In this document: piece after piece, positions 1 through 9,435 of the stretch | Layout of the letters: each line of letters opens with the position of its first letter | How positions within the stretch are numbered: the first letter of the stretch is position 1 | Source of the DNA: an uncultured Methylophilaceae bacterium | GTDB lineage: Bacteria > Pseudomonadota > Gammaproteobacteria > Burkholderiales > Methylophilaceae | Reading direction: 5' to 3' | Length of the DNA stretch: 64,000 nucleotides | Assembly (NCBI GenBank): GCA_903870165.1 | Contig: CAIQBW010000017.1 | Span: forward strand, 111,525-175,524 | Position numbers and translations under genes: made by a program | Notes under the pieces: generated by a model | Database searches by the model: none | What the model was told of the DNA's origin: nothing | The model's input: the letters and a program-made list of their open reading frames with translations, nothing else

Positions 1-1
1 A

Positions 2-1618
2 ATAACCTGGCTATCAGGTAAGGATGAGTTGCATAAACTAAAGAGCCTAAAACTCACAAAAGTTATCATTATCAAAGTTTCTTATATTACCCAAGAAAGA
101 AATGAATGGACTACCTGGCATGGCGATACCGATGTTGTTCGTAGATATAAGCAGAATGTCTATCTGTCTGACGATGAAGTAAAAAGTGCGGTTGAGAAAC
201 TTAGAACGCCCGGCACTTACTTCTCAATTGATGAAGCTCCTGCCTTTTTATTTATTAGCGATGATATAGGGTACTTAGTTACAGAATTTTATACAGACAA
301 TCCATTGCATGATTTGCATTCTGAGGAAAAGTCCTGGGTAAGCTGTAAAAATATATTAGATGTTGATAGCTTGATTCCAGAAAGTCGTTTTAGATTTAAA
401 TATCTAATTAGAGGCTTGGGCCAGCCGCCACGTGCTTGCACTAACGATGAAGTCTTCTACCATATGACATCTTCTTCCGGAGGTAAAAAAAATGGTTTAG
501 CCTGGGCATTAAAGCCAAGACCAATAGATATAAAAAAGTATCTTCAGCATGCCAGAATTATTAATGAAGCAATACAAGGGTCAAATGTTGGATCAATAGT
601 CGGAGATGGGGTTAGTGAAAATCAGCCTACTCAGGCTGCACAACTTCTAAACGTTAAATTACCTTCGTCTCAAAGTCTTAATTATTGCTTAAATAAGATT
701 ATGGCTGAATATCTTCGGGCTAAAGAGGATGATTTTTCTAAACATCAGTTAGCGAATTTCATTCGGAACGAACTAACTAATTCTGTTGCTGAGGCTTCAG
801 AGCAGCTTGAGAAATACCTATTCAAAGGTAGTGCTGGTCAAGGCAATTGGGCTAGAGGTCCTTGGGTAGCAGTTTTTAATCCCGACATAACAAGTTCAGC
901 TCAAAGGGGCTATTACCCAGTTTATTTGTTTAGAGAGGATATGGCTGGCGTTTATTTAAGCTTGAATCAAGCAATGACTGAGCAAAAAGAGCTGTACAAG
1001 TCTGATGCTAAAACTGCGTTGAAAGCCAAAGCTGAGAACTTCAGAGCAATGCTTGGACCAAAAACTGGTGGCTTTAATGTTAATGAGATAGATTTGAATC
1101 CAAGTGCGCCATCCAATGATACTGCTTATTATGAGTCGGGAAATATTGTTGCTAAATATTACCCCAGAGATTCAATACCCAATGACGAATTTTTGAAAAA
1201 AGATCTTATTCAAGTGCTGTCTTTATATGATGCTCTTCTTTATGGGGAAGCGGCTTCTGAGTCAGAAACAATTATTGATGGTGATGAGCCGGAGAATATG
1301 CATTATGAAGATGCAGGTAAGCTAAGGTTGCATAAGCGAATTGAAAGAAATCCCAAGTTAGCTCAAGCAGCAAAAAAGATATTGGGGTGTGTTTGTCAGG
1401 TGTGTGGTCTTGATTTTGAAAAGAGGTATGGAATTATTGGCAAGGATTATATTGAGGCACATCACCTGGAACCAATATCAGAGCTAAAGGGGAAAAAAGT
1501 TAGAAGGGATCCAGGGTCTGACTTTGCTGTTCTATGCTCTAACTGCCATAGGATGATTCATAAGTCTTCGTTTGTTGGAGACGTTCAGGCTTTTAAGAAA
1601 AAACACTTTAAGGGATAG
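2..1618 (+). CDS. MrcB-type domain / HNH endonuclease, 5' end cut by window
   Basis: Probable restriction-type nuclease. The first internal start codon is a TTG at 29, but the frame stays open to base 2 with no ATG, so the true start probably lies left of the window. Numbered from the TTG: residues 1-200 are an unrecognised domain. About 210-395 resembles the N-terminal domain of McrB-like restriction proteins (DUF3578 type), with the signature GQGNWARGPW at 270-279 followed by a YYPVYLFRED stretch. About 450-529 is an HNH nuclease with zinc-binding pairs C456/C459 and C503/C506, H478-H479 as the catalytic HH, and H507/H511. Known McrB/McrA-like proteins cut modified DNA; that this one does so is inference. 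It is AT-rich relative to the chromosome and lies in the accessory strip beside tRNA-Arg. Confidence 0.75.
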   Translation: MTWLSGKDELHKLKSLKLTKVIIIKVSYITQERNEWTTWHGDTDVVRRYKQNVYLSDDEVKSAVEKLRTPGTYFSIDEAPAFLFISDDIGYLVTEFYTDNPLHDLHSEEKSWVSCKNILDVDSLIPESRFRFKYLIRGLGQPPRACTNDEVFYHMTSSSGGKKNGLAWALKPRPIDIKKYLQHARIINEAIQGSNVGSIVGDGVSENQPTQAAQLLNVKLPSSQSLNYCLNKIMAEYLRAKEDDFSKHQLANFIRNELTNSVAEASEQLEKYLFKGSAGQGNWARGPWVAVFNPDITSSAQRGYYPVYLFREDMAGVYLSLNQAMTEQKELYKSDAKTALKAKAENFRAMLGPKTGGFNVNEIDLNPSAPSNDTAYYESGNIVAKYYPRDSIPNDEFLKKDLIQVLSLYDALLYGEAASESETIIDGDEPENMHYEDAGKLRLHKRIERNPKLAQAAKKILGCVCQVCGLDFEKRYGIIGKDYIEAHHLEPISELKGKKVRRDPGSDFAVLCSNCHRMIHKSSFVGDVQAFKKKHFKG

Positions 1619-1687
1619 TTTTGCATTATCCAAGTTAGTGGTTGGTTATGTTTATAGTAACTATATGATTTATTTGTTGAATAGATC

Positions 1688-1710
1688 TTTTTCCATTTTG
1701 AGATGTGATA
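1688..1710 (+). repeat. Imperfect direct repeat, left copy, downstream of AlbA_2 gene
   Basis: The 23 bases beginning TTTTTCCATTTTGAGATGTG match 3226-3248 at 21 of 23 positions (differences at 1695 and 1702). Both copies are in the same orientation and together bracket the AlbA_2 gene. They could be a remnant of insertion, an att-like core, or two copies of one binding site. Confidence 0.5.
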
Positions 1711-1726
1711 GAACAATTGATATTAA

Positions 1727-3202
1727 TTAGGCCCAATATGGTAAATACTCAGCAAACTTATTACCACTGCCGCTATCTTTTCGTTTAATTCTTCCTGCAG
1801 AAACGGCATCACTAATTAGATTGGTAATTTGATTTCTCTGCTTTTCATGAAGTTTAAAACGCTCTCTTAGAGTGGAGTTAGTCATAGTCTGGCTGGATAA
1901 AAATAGTATGACTGCATGCTGATAACACGCTTCAATTCTTTCGCTAACAGACATATCGGAAAACTTACGAGGTGCATATAAAGTTACACGGAATGAGTTT
2001 TCTAATGCAGTAAATAAAATTGGAGGTAAGCCGAACAACTCTACAGATTGGATAACTTTTTGAAACCCTGTGCCGCGCTCTTCGCAGATTCTGAAACGTC
2101 TGAATGAGGAAGCCAAGATTTCATTGCGTGATTCGGGCGTAGTTCCAATTAATCGGTCAGGTTTTTTTCCAGGGAGCAATGTCCCTGGGTTGGTGAATTC
2201 TATCCTATCGTCAAAAATTTCAACCATTGGTCCTGCACCGCTAATACTAAAATCTTGATGAATTAAGGAATTTGCAATCAATTCACGAAGTGCTATTTCT
2301 GGATATATACTAACTTGCTGCCTTAGTGACTGTTGGATAATTTCTGAATGTGGCAATATGCGTTTCAGATAATTAATTAGCCCTTCGAAGCCAGCAGCGT
2401 AACCCTTCTGGCCTAATAATTCATCAATAGTGTTTACTTTGTTTTTTCCGCTATATCGAATTACTCTGATGCGCTTGCGTTCTAATATTGGAAACTGATC
2501 TATTCTTTTTGCTGCCGCAATTGCGCCAAAGTTTGTCACATAATATCCACGTCCATCTGGAGTTAATAGTCTTTCATTTACTAACCATTCTGCTAGTTCA
2601 CTAGTGTCAGTAGGTATTGGACGTTGTAAGAGGTTTGCTATTGTTTCTACATCTAAGGAATTAATAGCATCTTGTATGGACATTAAAGATGATGCTCTAA
2701 GCTCTTCCCACCTTGGAGTGGTGCTATGGATCATTAGTCCTCCAACATCAGCTCGTGATGCTTTACGTGTGGTACCCCCAGAGCGCACCCAGGCTTCTTC
2801 AATGGATTTTCCACGTCGATGAATCGGTTTGTTGGATTGTTCTGGAATGTGGACAATTAAAATCGGTTGATTCTCAAAATTTATTACAGCGTGATCAATC
2901 ACTAGAGGGGGTTCAATTGAATCTCTTCCAAGATTTGCTAATCTATTTACGATTTCGGAAACGTTTTCTTTAAGAATGGGTTCAATATGCCCATCTTCAT
3001 CTGCAATACCAAAAACTAAGTATCCTCCATTTGGGTTGTTTGCAAAGGCAATAAGATGTTCTATAAGTCTATCTTTATTGTCAGATAGCCTTACCTTCCA
3101 ATCAAGCTCATTAGTTTCGTGGGGAACGGGATTTAAGCTTTCACGTAAGCTTGTTAATGCATTTGTTACCCAGTGTTTAGTTGACATGGTGATAGTAGCC
3201 AA
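1727..3202 (-). CDS. AlbA_2 (Schlafen-type) domain protein with HATPase_c_4 domain
   Basis: 491 aa. Residues about 33-150 match the AlbA_2/Schlafen-type domain (LDWK, IAFANNPNGGYLVFGIAD, and a VRSGGTTRKAS segment). About 300-410 match the HATPase_c_4 fold (RELIANSLIHQDFS at 306-319, a D-R-I-E-F-T-N-P-G box near 332-340, and a later GTGF). The C-terminal 80 residues look like a winged helix. This family is usually annotated as a putative transcriptional regulator or ATP-binding protein and is common in defence and mobile islands; its biochemical role is not settled. It is convergent with the MrcB/HNH gene, 108 bp away. An imperfect direct repeat lies just outside each end of the gene. ATG start at 3202. 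Confidence 0.75.
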   Translation of the reverse strand: MATITMSTKHWVTNALTSLRESLNPVPHETNELDWKVRLSDNKDRLIEHLIAFANNPNGGYLVFGIADEDGHIEPILKENVSEIVNRLANLGRDSIEPPLVIDHAVINFENQPILIVHIPEQSNKPIHRRGKSIEEAWVRSGGTTRKASRADVGGLMIHSTTPRWEELRASSLMSIQDAINSLDVETIANLLQRPIPTDTSELAEWLVNERLLTPDGRGYYVTNFGAIAAAKRIDQFPILERKRIRVIRYSGKNKVNTIDELLGQKGYAAGFEGLINYLKRILPHSEIIQQSLRQQVSIYPEIALRELIANSLIHQDFSISGAGPMVEIFDDRIEFTNPGTLLPGKKPDRLIGTTPESRNEILASSFRRFRICEERGTGFQKVIQSVELFGLPPILFTALENSFRVTLYAPRKFSDMSVSERIEACYQHAVILFLSSQTMTNSTLRERFKLHEKQRNQITNLISDAVSAGRIKRKDSGSGNKFAEYLPYWA

Positions 3203-3225
3203 TTGATCTATATGATTTTTTCATT

Positions 3226-3248
3226 TTTTTCCGTTTTGAAATGTGATA
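3226..3248 (+). repeat. Imperfect direct repeat, right copy, upstream of AlbA_2 gene
   Basis: Partner of the copy at 1688-1710, beginning TTTTTCCGTTTTGAAATGTG. It lies 24 bases upstream of the AlbA_2 start codon on the other strand, so it may also be part of that gene's promoter or operator. Confidence 0.5.
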
Positions 3249-3396
3249 AAAACGGAATATATTTAGTCGTCTTACACACTACATCGGAGGTTCAACTTTA
3301 TGCCAGTTGTAATATATATTGGAATTGTAGCAGTAGATTGACGGGAAATATCAAAAGCTAATGGTGCGTATGACCCTCTATATGACCCTTGAGTAT

Positions 3397-3440
3397 AAAA
3401 AAGACAAAAGGCCTACAGGGTTTAATCTGTAAGCCTTTGT
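3397..3440 (-). terminator. Rho-independent terminator after tRNA-Arg
   Basis: A 12-bp stem with one mismatch (3407-3418 paired with 3427-3438, 8-base loop) is followed on the minus strand by a T-rich run (complement of 3397-3402). It begins 9 bases past the CCA end of tRNA-Arg and ends the leftward tRNA transcript. Confidence 0.75.
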
Positions 3441-3446
3441 TTTATA

Positions 3447-3523
3447 TGGTGCGCCCGAAGAGATTCGAACTCCTGACCCCTTGGTTCGTAGCCAAGTACT
3501 CTATCCAGCTGAGCTACGGGCGC
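3447..3523 (-). tRNA. tRNA-Arg (ACG)
   Basis: On the minus strand this folds as a 77-nt tRNA: acceptor GCGCCCG paired with CGGGCGC, discriminator A, and an encoded CCA end at 3447-3449. The D-loop contains AGCTGGAT. The anticodon stem CTTGG/CCAAG holds loop CTACGAA, giving anticodon ACG. The T arm contains GTTCGAATC. A34 would be expected to be edited to inosine by TadA. Its 3' end points into the AT-rich accessory segment at 1-3446. Confidence 0.96.
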
Positions 3524-3600
3524 GTGAGGCGTGAATTATACGCGAAGTTGGGTTTATTTCCAGTAGAAAAAACTTAATTTAGCGATAAACAGCCATTATT

Positions 3601-3694
3601 TGGCGGAGAGCGAGGGATTCGAACCCTCGATACAGATTTAAGCCCGTATGCTTCCTTAGCAGGGAAGTGCCTTCGACCACTCGGCCAGCTCTCC
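3601..3694 (-). tRNA. tRNA-Ser (GCT)
   Basis: A 94-nt class II tRNA with encoded CCA (complement of 3601-3603), acceptor GGAGAGC/GCTCTCC and discriminator G. The anticodon stem CTTCC/GGAAG holds loop CTGCTAA, giving anticodon GCT, which reads AGC/AGT. The long variable arm typical of tRNA-Ser is present, and the T arm contains GTTCGAATC. It lies between lysC and tRNA-Arg on the same strand. Confidence 0.96.
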
Positions 3695-3714
3695 GTTATG
3701 TTGCTGTGTTGCGA

Positions 3715-3740
3715 GGGCGTAATAATACTCGATTACGCCT
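3715..3740 (-). terminator. Possible hairpin between lysC and tRNA-Ser
   Basis: An 8-bp stem (GGCGTAAT at 3716-3723 with ATTACGCC at 3732-3739) follows lysC on the minus strand. No strong T-run follows, so it may be a processing or weak termination hairpin rather than a full terminator. Confidence 0.35.
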
Positions 3741-3751
3741 TAAAAATCAAT

Positions 3752-4987
3752 CTAAGCTTCTTCTAGCTCGAACGCTTTGTGAAGAACACGAACGGCGAGT
3801 TCCATGTATTTTTCATCGATGACAACAGCGATTTTAATCTCGCTGGTTGAAATCATTTGGATGTTAATGCCTTCTTCAGCAAGTGTGCGGAACATTTGGC
3901 TTGCGATACCAACGTGTGAACGCATGCCAACTCCAACGATAGACACTTTAGCGATTTTGTCATCACCACGGATTTCACGTGCGCCGATGTGGGCTTGCAC
4001 TTGATTGAGAATGCCTAGTGCTTTTGTCATATCGTTTTTATGCACAGTGAAGGTGAAGTCTGTTGTGCCGTCTGCACCCATGTTTTGGATAATCATGTCG
4101 ACGTCAATTTTTGCGTCTGCCACTGGGCCCAAAATTTGATATGCAATACCTGGTTTGTCTGGCACGCCTAGTACCATAATTTTGGCTTCGTCTCGGTTAA
4201 ATGCGATGCCTGAGATGATTGGTTGTTCCATGTTGCTGTCCTTGTTTTCGGGATCTTCAAATGTAATGAGTGTACCTTCGCCGTCTTCTTCAAAGCTTGA
4301 GAGCACGCGTAGTTTAACTTTGTATTTGCCAGCAAATTCGACTGAGCGGATTTGCAACACTTTTGAACCTTGACTGGCTAGCTCAAGCATTTCTTCAAAA
4401 GTAATAGATTTTAGGCGTCGCGCCTCTGGCACTACGCGCGGGTCGGTTGTGTAAACGCCGTCAACATCAGTGTAGATTTGGCATTCGTCAGCTTTAAGAG
4501 CAGCAGCTAATGCGACGCCTGTTGTATCAGAACCGCCACGACCTAGCGTTGTGATGTTGCCGTTTTCATCCACGCCTTGAAAGCCAGCGACAACCACAAC
4601 ATTGCCAGCATCTAAGTCAGCGCGAATGCGATCTTCATCAATACGAAGAATACGTGCTTTGGTGTGTGCATTGTCTGTCACGATGCGCACTTGTGAGCCT
4701 GTGTAGCTTTTTGCTTTAAGCCCAAGCTCCATCAATGCCATGGCAGTTAGGCCAATAGTCACTTGCTCGCCAGTGGCGACCATTACGTCTAATTCACGTG
4801 GGTCTGGCTCTGGCATAATTTCTTTCGCCAAATTGATCAGACGATTGGTTTCGCCTGACATGGCGGAAACCACAACGACTATTTGATGGCCGAGTGCTTT
4901 GAAACGTGCCACGCGACGCGCTAAGTTTTTAATGCGATCTGGGCTACCAACTGAGGTGCCACCGTATTTTTGAACAATGAGTGCCAT
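3752..4987 (-). CDS. lysC: Aspartate kinase
   Basis: 411 aa, the usual length for a monofunctional aspartokinase. It phosphorylates aspartate, the first committed step to lysine, threonine, methionine and diaminopimelate. The N-terminal kinase domain (about 1-245) opens with [10 protein letters not shown] and carries [16 protein letters not shown]. Two tandem ACT domains fill the C-terminal 150 residues ([35 protein letters not shown]). In this family the ACT domains bind lysine and/or threonine for feedback control. It starts 18 bases after the alaS stop, so the two are probably cotranscribed, with the tRNA genes downstream. Confidence 0.96.
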   Translation of the reverse strand: MALIVQKYGGTSVGSPDRIKNLARRVARFKALGHQIVVVVSAMSGETNRLINLAKEIMPEPDPRELDVMVATGEQVTIGLTAMALMELGLKAKSYTGSQVRIVTDNAHTKARILRIDEDRIRADLDAGNVVVVAGFQGVDENGNITTLGRGGSDTTGVALAAALKADECQIYTDVDGVYTTDPRVVPEARRLKSITFEEMLELASQGSKVLQIRSVEFAGKYKVKLRVLSSFEEDGEGTLITFEDPENKDSNMEQPIISGIAFNRDEAKIMVLGVPDKPGIAYQILGPVADAKIDVDMIIQNMGADGTTDFTFTVHKNDMTKALGILNQVQAHIGAREIRGDDKIAKVSIVGVGMRSHVGIASQMFRTLAEEGINIQMISTSEIKIAVVIDEKYMELAVRVLHKAFELEEA

Positions 4988-5005
4988 AATGTTTACTGTT
5001 TAAGG

Positions 5006-7642
5006 TTAGTTAAGTTTTTGTTGAACCCACGCTTGCACGCTTGCAAGTGCTTGAGGTAATTGGCTAGGATCTGTGCCGCCAGCCATTGCCATGTCTGGCT
5101 TGCCACCGCCTTTGCCGCCAACTTGGTTAGCTACATGGTTGACCAAGTCGCCTGCTTTTAGTCTCGCGATGACATCTTGCGTTACTCCAGCCGCAATGCT
5201 GACTTTGCCATCAGCTACGCTCGCCAACACGATTGCTGCTGATTTTAGTTTATCTTTAAGCTTGTCCATCGTCTCGCGCAAAGCATTTGCATCAGCGCCT
5301 TCTAAAGTTGCAGCAAGTACTTTAATGCCGCTAATTTCTACTGCTTGATCTGCAAGATCATCGCCTTGTGATGAAGCCAATTTGGATTTCAATCGGGCAA
5401 GTTCTTTTTCGAGAGATTTTTGTGAATCAAGTAATTGCGTTATTTTCTTGCCTAGCTCGTTAGCTGGTGTTTTAAGCTCTGAAGCAAGATGGCTAACTAA
5501 GCTTTGTTGGTTCTGCACTAATTTTAATGCGTTTACACCAGACGTCGCCTCTAGCCGACGAACACCGGCGGCTACGCCACTTTCAGCAGTGATTTTGAAT
5601 AGGCCGATATCACCAGTGCGGCTAACGTGCGTGCCGCCACAAAGTTCGCGTGATGAGCCAATATCTAATACACGCACTTCATCACCATATTTTTCGCCAA
5701 ACAGCATCATGGCGCCAGTTTTTTGTGCAGATTCAATATCCATGACACGTGCCTGTGTTGCTTCATTGGCAAGGATTTCAGCGTTGACAATATTTTCGAC
5801 TTGGCTGATTTCTTCATCTGTCATCGGTGCGTTGTGAACAAAGTCAAAGCGTGTTTTGTCAGTATCCACTAATGAGCCTTTTTGTTGCACATGCTCACCC
5901 AACACTTCACGCAATGCTTTGTGCATTAAGTGAGTTGCGGAGTGGTTGCGCATGGTGCTAGCCCTGGCGTTTTTATTCACGCGGGCTTGAAGGCTGTCGC
6001 CCACTGCAAGCTTGCCTGTGGTGAGCACGCCATGATGACCGAAAACTGCCGCTTGAATTTTGAGGGTATCTTCAACGCTGAAAATGCCATCACTAGCTTT
6101 TAAATCACCACAGTCGCCAATTTGACCGCCAGACTCGGCGTAGAAAGGCGTTTTATCTAAAACGACAATACCTAAGTCGCCTTCATTTAGTGAGTTTACC
6201 GCTGAGCCATCTTTATAAAGCGCTAACACTTTAGCTTCTGTTGAAAGTTCATCGTAGCCACGGAAATTTGTGGATGCGCCATTATATTCAACGTTGGAGG
6301 CCATTTTGAATTTGCCAGCGGAGCGAGCTTGTTCTTTTTGGCGTGACATTGCTGCATCAAATGCGGCTGAGTCAACCATCACACCACGCTCGCGGCAAAC
6401 GTCTGCTGTGAGATCCAGTGGGAATCCGTAAGTGTCGTGTAATTTAAATGCTGTTTCGCCGTTAAAGGTCGTGTTTCCCGCTTTTGCCATTTCTGCCAAT
6501 TCGGCCTCTAAAATCGTCATGCCATTTTCAATGGTTTCAAAGAAGCGGTCTTCTTCTTGCTTGAGCACTTCAGATACGCGTGTTTGAGCACTCAAAAGTT
6601 CAGGGTAGGCTTCGCCCATTTCGGCCACTAGATCTGGCAACATTTTATGGAAGAATGCGGCGCGCGCACCTAGTTTGTAACCGTGACGAATTGCGCGTCG
6701 GATGATGCGGCGAAGTACATAGCCGCGACCTTCATTGCCTGGAATCACCCCGTCTGCAATTAAGAAGCTACAAGCGCGGATGTGGTCAGCGAGCACTTTA
6801 AGTGACGGGTTTTCTAAATCGGTTGTTTTTGTTTCGCGTGCTGCTGCTTTAATCAGTGTTTGGAATAAGTCGATTTCGTAGTTAGCGTGTACGTGTTGAA
6901 GTACCGCAGAAATACGCTCTAAGCCCATGCCTGTGTCTACAGAAGGCTTAGGAAGTGGATGCATTATCCCTGCTTCATCTCGGTTAAACTGCATGAACAC
7001 GTTGTTCCAAATTTCAATGAAACGGTCACCGTCTTCATCTGGGCTACCTGGAGGACCGCCCCAAATATGTTCGCCGTGGTCATAGAAGATTTCAGTGCAT
7101 GGACCACAAGGACCAGTGTCTCCCATCATCCAGAAATTGTCTGATGCGTAGCGAGCGCCTTTGTTATCGCCAATGCGGATAATACGTTCAGTTGGTACGC
7201 CAATTTCTTTTGCCCAAATGTCGTAAGCTTCGTCGTCTTCTGCATAGACAGTGACGGTGAGTTTATCTTTAGGCAGCTTGTAAACTTCAGTCAACAATTC
7301 CCATGCGTATTTGATGGCATCGCGCTTGAAGTAATCACCAAAGCTGAAATTGCCCAGCATTTCGAAGAATGTGTGATGGCGAGCAGTGTAGCCAACGTTT
7401 TCTAAGTCATTGTGTTTGCCACCAGCGCGCACACACTTTTGGCTCGTGGTTGCGCGTGTGTATGGACGTTTGTCAAAGCCCAAAAACACATCTTTAAATT
7501 GGTTCATGCCTGCGTTGGTAAATAGCAGGGTTGGGTCGCCGTGCGGCACCAAAGAGCTAGAGGCAACCACTTGGTGACCTTTAGACGCGAAAAAGTCTAA
7601 GAATTGTTGTCTGATTTCTTTAACAGATACTTTTTTACTCAT
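5006..7642 (-). CDS. alaS: Alanyl-tRNA synthetase
   Basis: 878 aa, full length. It charges tRNA-Ala in the cytoplasm and edits mischarged Ser/Gly. The class II catalytic core occupies about 1-440 and starts with the typical [17 protein letters not shown] and [27 protein letters not shown]. The editing domain has the metal-binding [11 protein letters not shown] and [11 protein letters not shown] motifs. The C-terminal DHHA1-type region ends with the Gly-rich [17 protein letters not shown]. It lies between recX (37 bp upstream) and lysC. Confidence 0.98.
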   Translation of the reverse strand: MSKKVSVKEIRQQFLDFFASKGHQVVASSSLVPHGDPTLLFTNAGMNQFKDVFLGFDKRPYTRATTSQKCVRAGGKHNDLENVGYTARHHTFFEMLGNFSFGDYFKRDAIKYAWELLTEVYKLPKDKLTVTVYAEDDEAYDIWAKEIGVPTERIIRIGDNKGARYASDNFWMMGDTGPCGPCTEIFYDHGEHIWGGPPGSPDEDGDRFIEIWNNVFMQFNRDEAGIMHPLPKPSVDTGMGLERISAVLQHVHANYEIDLFQTLIKAAARETKTTDLENPSLKVLADHIRACSFLIADGVIPGNEGRGYVLRRIIRRAIRHGYKLGARAAFFHKMLPDLVAEMGEAYPELLSAQTRVSEVLKQEEDRFFETIENGMTILEAELAEMAKAGNTTFNGETAFKLHDTYGFPLDLTADVCRERGVMVDSAAFDAAMSRQKEQARSAGKFKMASNVEYNGASTNFRGYDELSTEAKVLALYKDGSAVNSLNEGDLGIVVLDKTPFYAESGGQIGDCGDLKASDGIFSVEDTLKIQAAVFGHHGVLTTGKLAVGDSLQARVNKNARASTMRNHSATHLMHKALREVLGEHVQQKGSLVDTDKTRFDFVHNAPMTDEEISQVENIVNAEILANEATQARVMDIESAQKTGAMMLFGEKYGDEVRVLDIGSSRELCGGTHVSRTGDIGLFKITAESGVAAGVRRLEATSGVNALKLVQNQQSLVSHLASELKTPANELGKKITQLLDSQKSLEKELARLKSKLASSQGDDLADQAVEISGIKVLAATLEGADANALRETMDKLKDKLKSAAIVLASVADGKVSIAAGVTQDVIARLKAGDLVNHVANQVGGKGGGKPDMAMAGGTDPSQLPQALASVQAWVQQKLN

Positions 7643-7679
7643 TCAATTAGCCTATTTATTTTCTTAGGTGACGGCAATG

Positions 7680-8165
7680 CTAAATTTCGTCTTCTTGCTC
7701 ATTAATAACTTTTTTGATTATCTCAAAACCAAAGCCGCGGCTTTGTAAAAATCGTGCTTGTTTTGCCCATTCTTCTCTTGAAATTGGTGGCGCATGATAC
7801 TTTTTACGCCATACTGCTATCGCATTTGCTAGCTCGTTTTCTTTTACATCTTGCACTGCTTCGGAGATAAGCTCATCAGAAACGCCTTTTTCTCGTAGCT
7901 CATGTGCGATGCGCGCACTTCCGAATTTCGATTTACGTGCATGCAGAATTTGTTCAGTAAATCTGGTATCTGAGACCCAATTACGTTTTTTGAAATCCTC
8001 CAGTATTTCGGGGATTTCTTCTGTATCTAATTCATATTGTCTTGCGACAGTGGTAAGTTTTTGAGCAAGTTCCGCCACGCTGTATTCACGCTTGGCTAGA
8101 TAGTCTAGTCCACGTTGGCGCAGTGAAACTTGCGGTTTTGTTTTTTCCTTAATCGGCTGCGTCAT
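7680..8165 (-). CDS. recX: Recombination regulator RecX
   Basis: 161 aa. RecX binds RecA filaments and caps or destabilises them. The three-helix repeat pattern of the family is visible ([19 protein letters not shown] near the start, then a repeat with [16 protein letters not shown]). The chosen ATG lies inside the 3' end of recA, a 17-base overlap, which fits the usual translational coupling of recX to recA. Confidence 0.92.
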   Translation of the reverse strand: MTQPIKEKTKPQVSLRQRGLDYLAKREYSVAELAQKLTTVARQYELDTEEIPEILEDFKKRNWVSDTRFTEQILHARKSKFGSARIAHELREKGVSDELISEAVQDVKENELANAIAVWRKKYHAPPISREEWAKQARFLQSRGFGFEIIKKVINEQEDEI

Positions 8166-9186
8166 CTGGGCTAATCGTCTTCACGATAGCGTCTAGATTG
8201 CCTTTTGCGTTCGCACGAATTTTGGCATCGATTTCATCAGCCACTTCTGGATGCTCTTTTAAGTATTCGCGTGAATTGTCTTTACCTTGGCCAATTTTTT
8301 CACCGTTGTAACTATACCAAGCCCCTGCTTTTTCAACGATTTTAAGGTCTGAACCTAATTCTAAAATCTCGCCTTCTCGTGAAATCCCTTCACCGTACAA
8401 GATATCAAATTCAGCTTGTTTAAATGGTGGCGCGACTTTGTTCTTCACAATCTTAACGCGGGTTTCAGAGCCAATGACTTCATCTCCCTTCTTGATTGCT
8501 CCAGTACGACGGATGTCCAAGCGAACGGAAGCATAAAATTTAAGTGCGTTACCGCCAGTTGTTGTTTCTGGGTTGCCGAACATTACGCCAATTTTCATAC
8601 GGATTTGGTTGATGAAAATGACCATGGTGTTGGTGCGTTTGATATTTCCTGTAAGCTTACGTAGCGCTTGGCTCATTAAACGGGCTTGCAAGCCCATGTG
8701 TGAGTCGCCCATTTCACCCTCAATTTCGGCTTTTGGAACAAGCGCTGCAACTGAGTCGACAACAACAATATCAACAGAGCCTGAGCGGACAAGCATGTCT
8801 GCAATTTCTAAAGCTTGCTCGCCTGTATCTGGTTGCGAGATTAAAAGCTCGCCTACATTAACGCCAAGCTTTTGTGCGTATTGTGGGTCTAATGCATGTT
8901 CAGCATCGATAAATGCGGCAGTGCCGCCTAATTTTTGCATCTGTGCAATCACAGATAGGGTGAGTGTGGTTTTGCCAGAAGATTCAGGACCATAGATTTC
9001 AATTACTCGGCCGCGAGGTAAGCCACCAATACCAAGTGCAATATCAAGGCCAAGCGAGCCTGTTGAAACAGCTTGAATGTCTTCAGCGACTTCGGTGTCG
9101 CCTAAGCGCATGATAGAGCCTTTGCCGAATTGCTTCTCGATTTGCGAAAGTGCTGCTGCCAGTGCTTTGCTTTTGTTGTCGTCCAT
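8149..9186 (-). CDS. recA: Recombinase A
   Basis: 345 aa, full length. It is the DNA-dependent ATPase for strand exchange and for stimulating LexA self-cleavage. Walker A GPESSGKT is at 66-73. Walker B-like [22 protein letters not shown] and the L2-region [25 protein letters not shown] are both intact. It overlaps recX downstream. A 250-bp noncoding leader separates it from pncC; a near-perfect 14-bp palindrome at 9379-9392 there is a candidate operator. Confidence 0.98.
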   Translation of the reverse strand: MDDNKSKALAAALSQIEKQFGKGSIMRLGDTEVAEDIQAVSTGSLGLDIALGIGGLPRGRVIEIYGPESSGKTTLTLSVIAQMQKLGGTAAFIDAEHALDPQYAQKLGVNVGELLISQPDTGEQALEIADMLVRSGSVDIVVVDSVAALVPKAEIEGEMGDSHMGLQARLMSQALRKLTGNIKRTNTMVIFINQIRMKIGVMFGNPETTTGGNALKFYASVRLDIRRTGAIKKGDEVIGSETRVKIVKNKVAPPFKQAEFDILYGEGISREGEILELGSDLKIVEKAGAWYSYNGEKIGQGKDNSREYLKEHPEVADEIDAKIRANAKGNLDAIVKTISPDDAAD

Positions 9187-9378
9187 GTTGTCCTCTGGTT
9201 TTATCTTGATGAGTTTAGGCTTTTTTATGCCATAAAAAGTGCTAAAAAAGTCTTCAAATCAATACTGTAATTATTCCACAAATCAGGACCAAAGGTAAGG
9301 CTAAGACCAGGACTAATTGCCGTTGATTCGTTATTTTGAAGCGCTTTTTAGCGTTGTTTTTTGATTTTAGCAAACCAT

Positions 9379-9392
9379 TGTACGAACGTACA
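9379..9392. promoter_or_regulatory. Candidate recA operator palindrome TGTACGAACGTACA
   Basis: Symmetric except for the central AA. On the minus strand it is followed about 10 bases on by TAAAAT, a possible -10 box, so the palindrome would overlap the -35 zone of a promoter reading toward recA. No CTG-N10-CAG LexA box of the Escherichia type was found in the leader. Assignment to LexA is inference. Confidence 0.4.
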
Positions 9393-9435
9393 CTATTAAT
9401 TTAAAATAATGTTGGATTGATTATTATCAAAGACT

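Noticed and set aside
3361..3368. Possible att-site copy of the tRNA-Arg 3' end (ATGGTGCG)
   Set aside because: Only 8 bases match the tRNA end at 3445-3452; too short to claim an attachment site.
5382..5837. 151-codon frame opposite alaS
   Set aside because: Antisense shadow of the strongly conserved alaS editing region; no ribosome binding site and no recognisable protein.
9187..9435. LexA box of the CTG-N10-CAG type ahead of recA
   Set aside because: CTG at 9265 is not followed by CAG at the right spacing; only the other palindrome remains.
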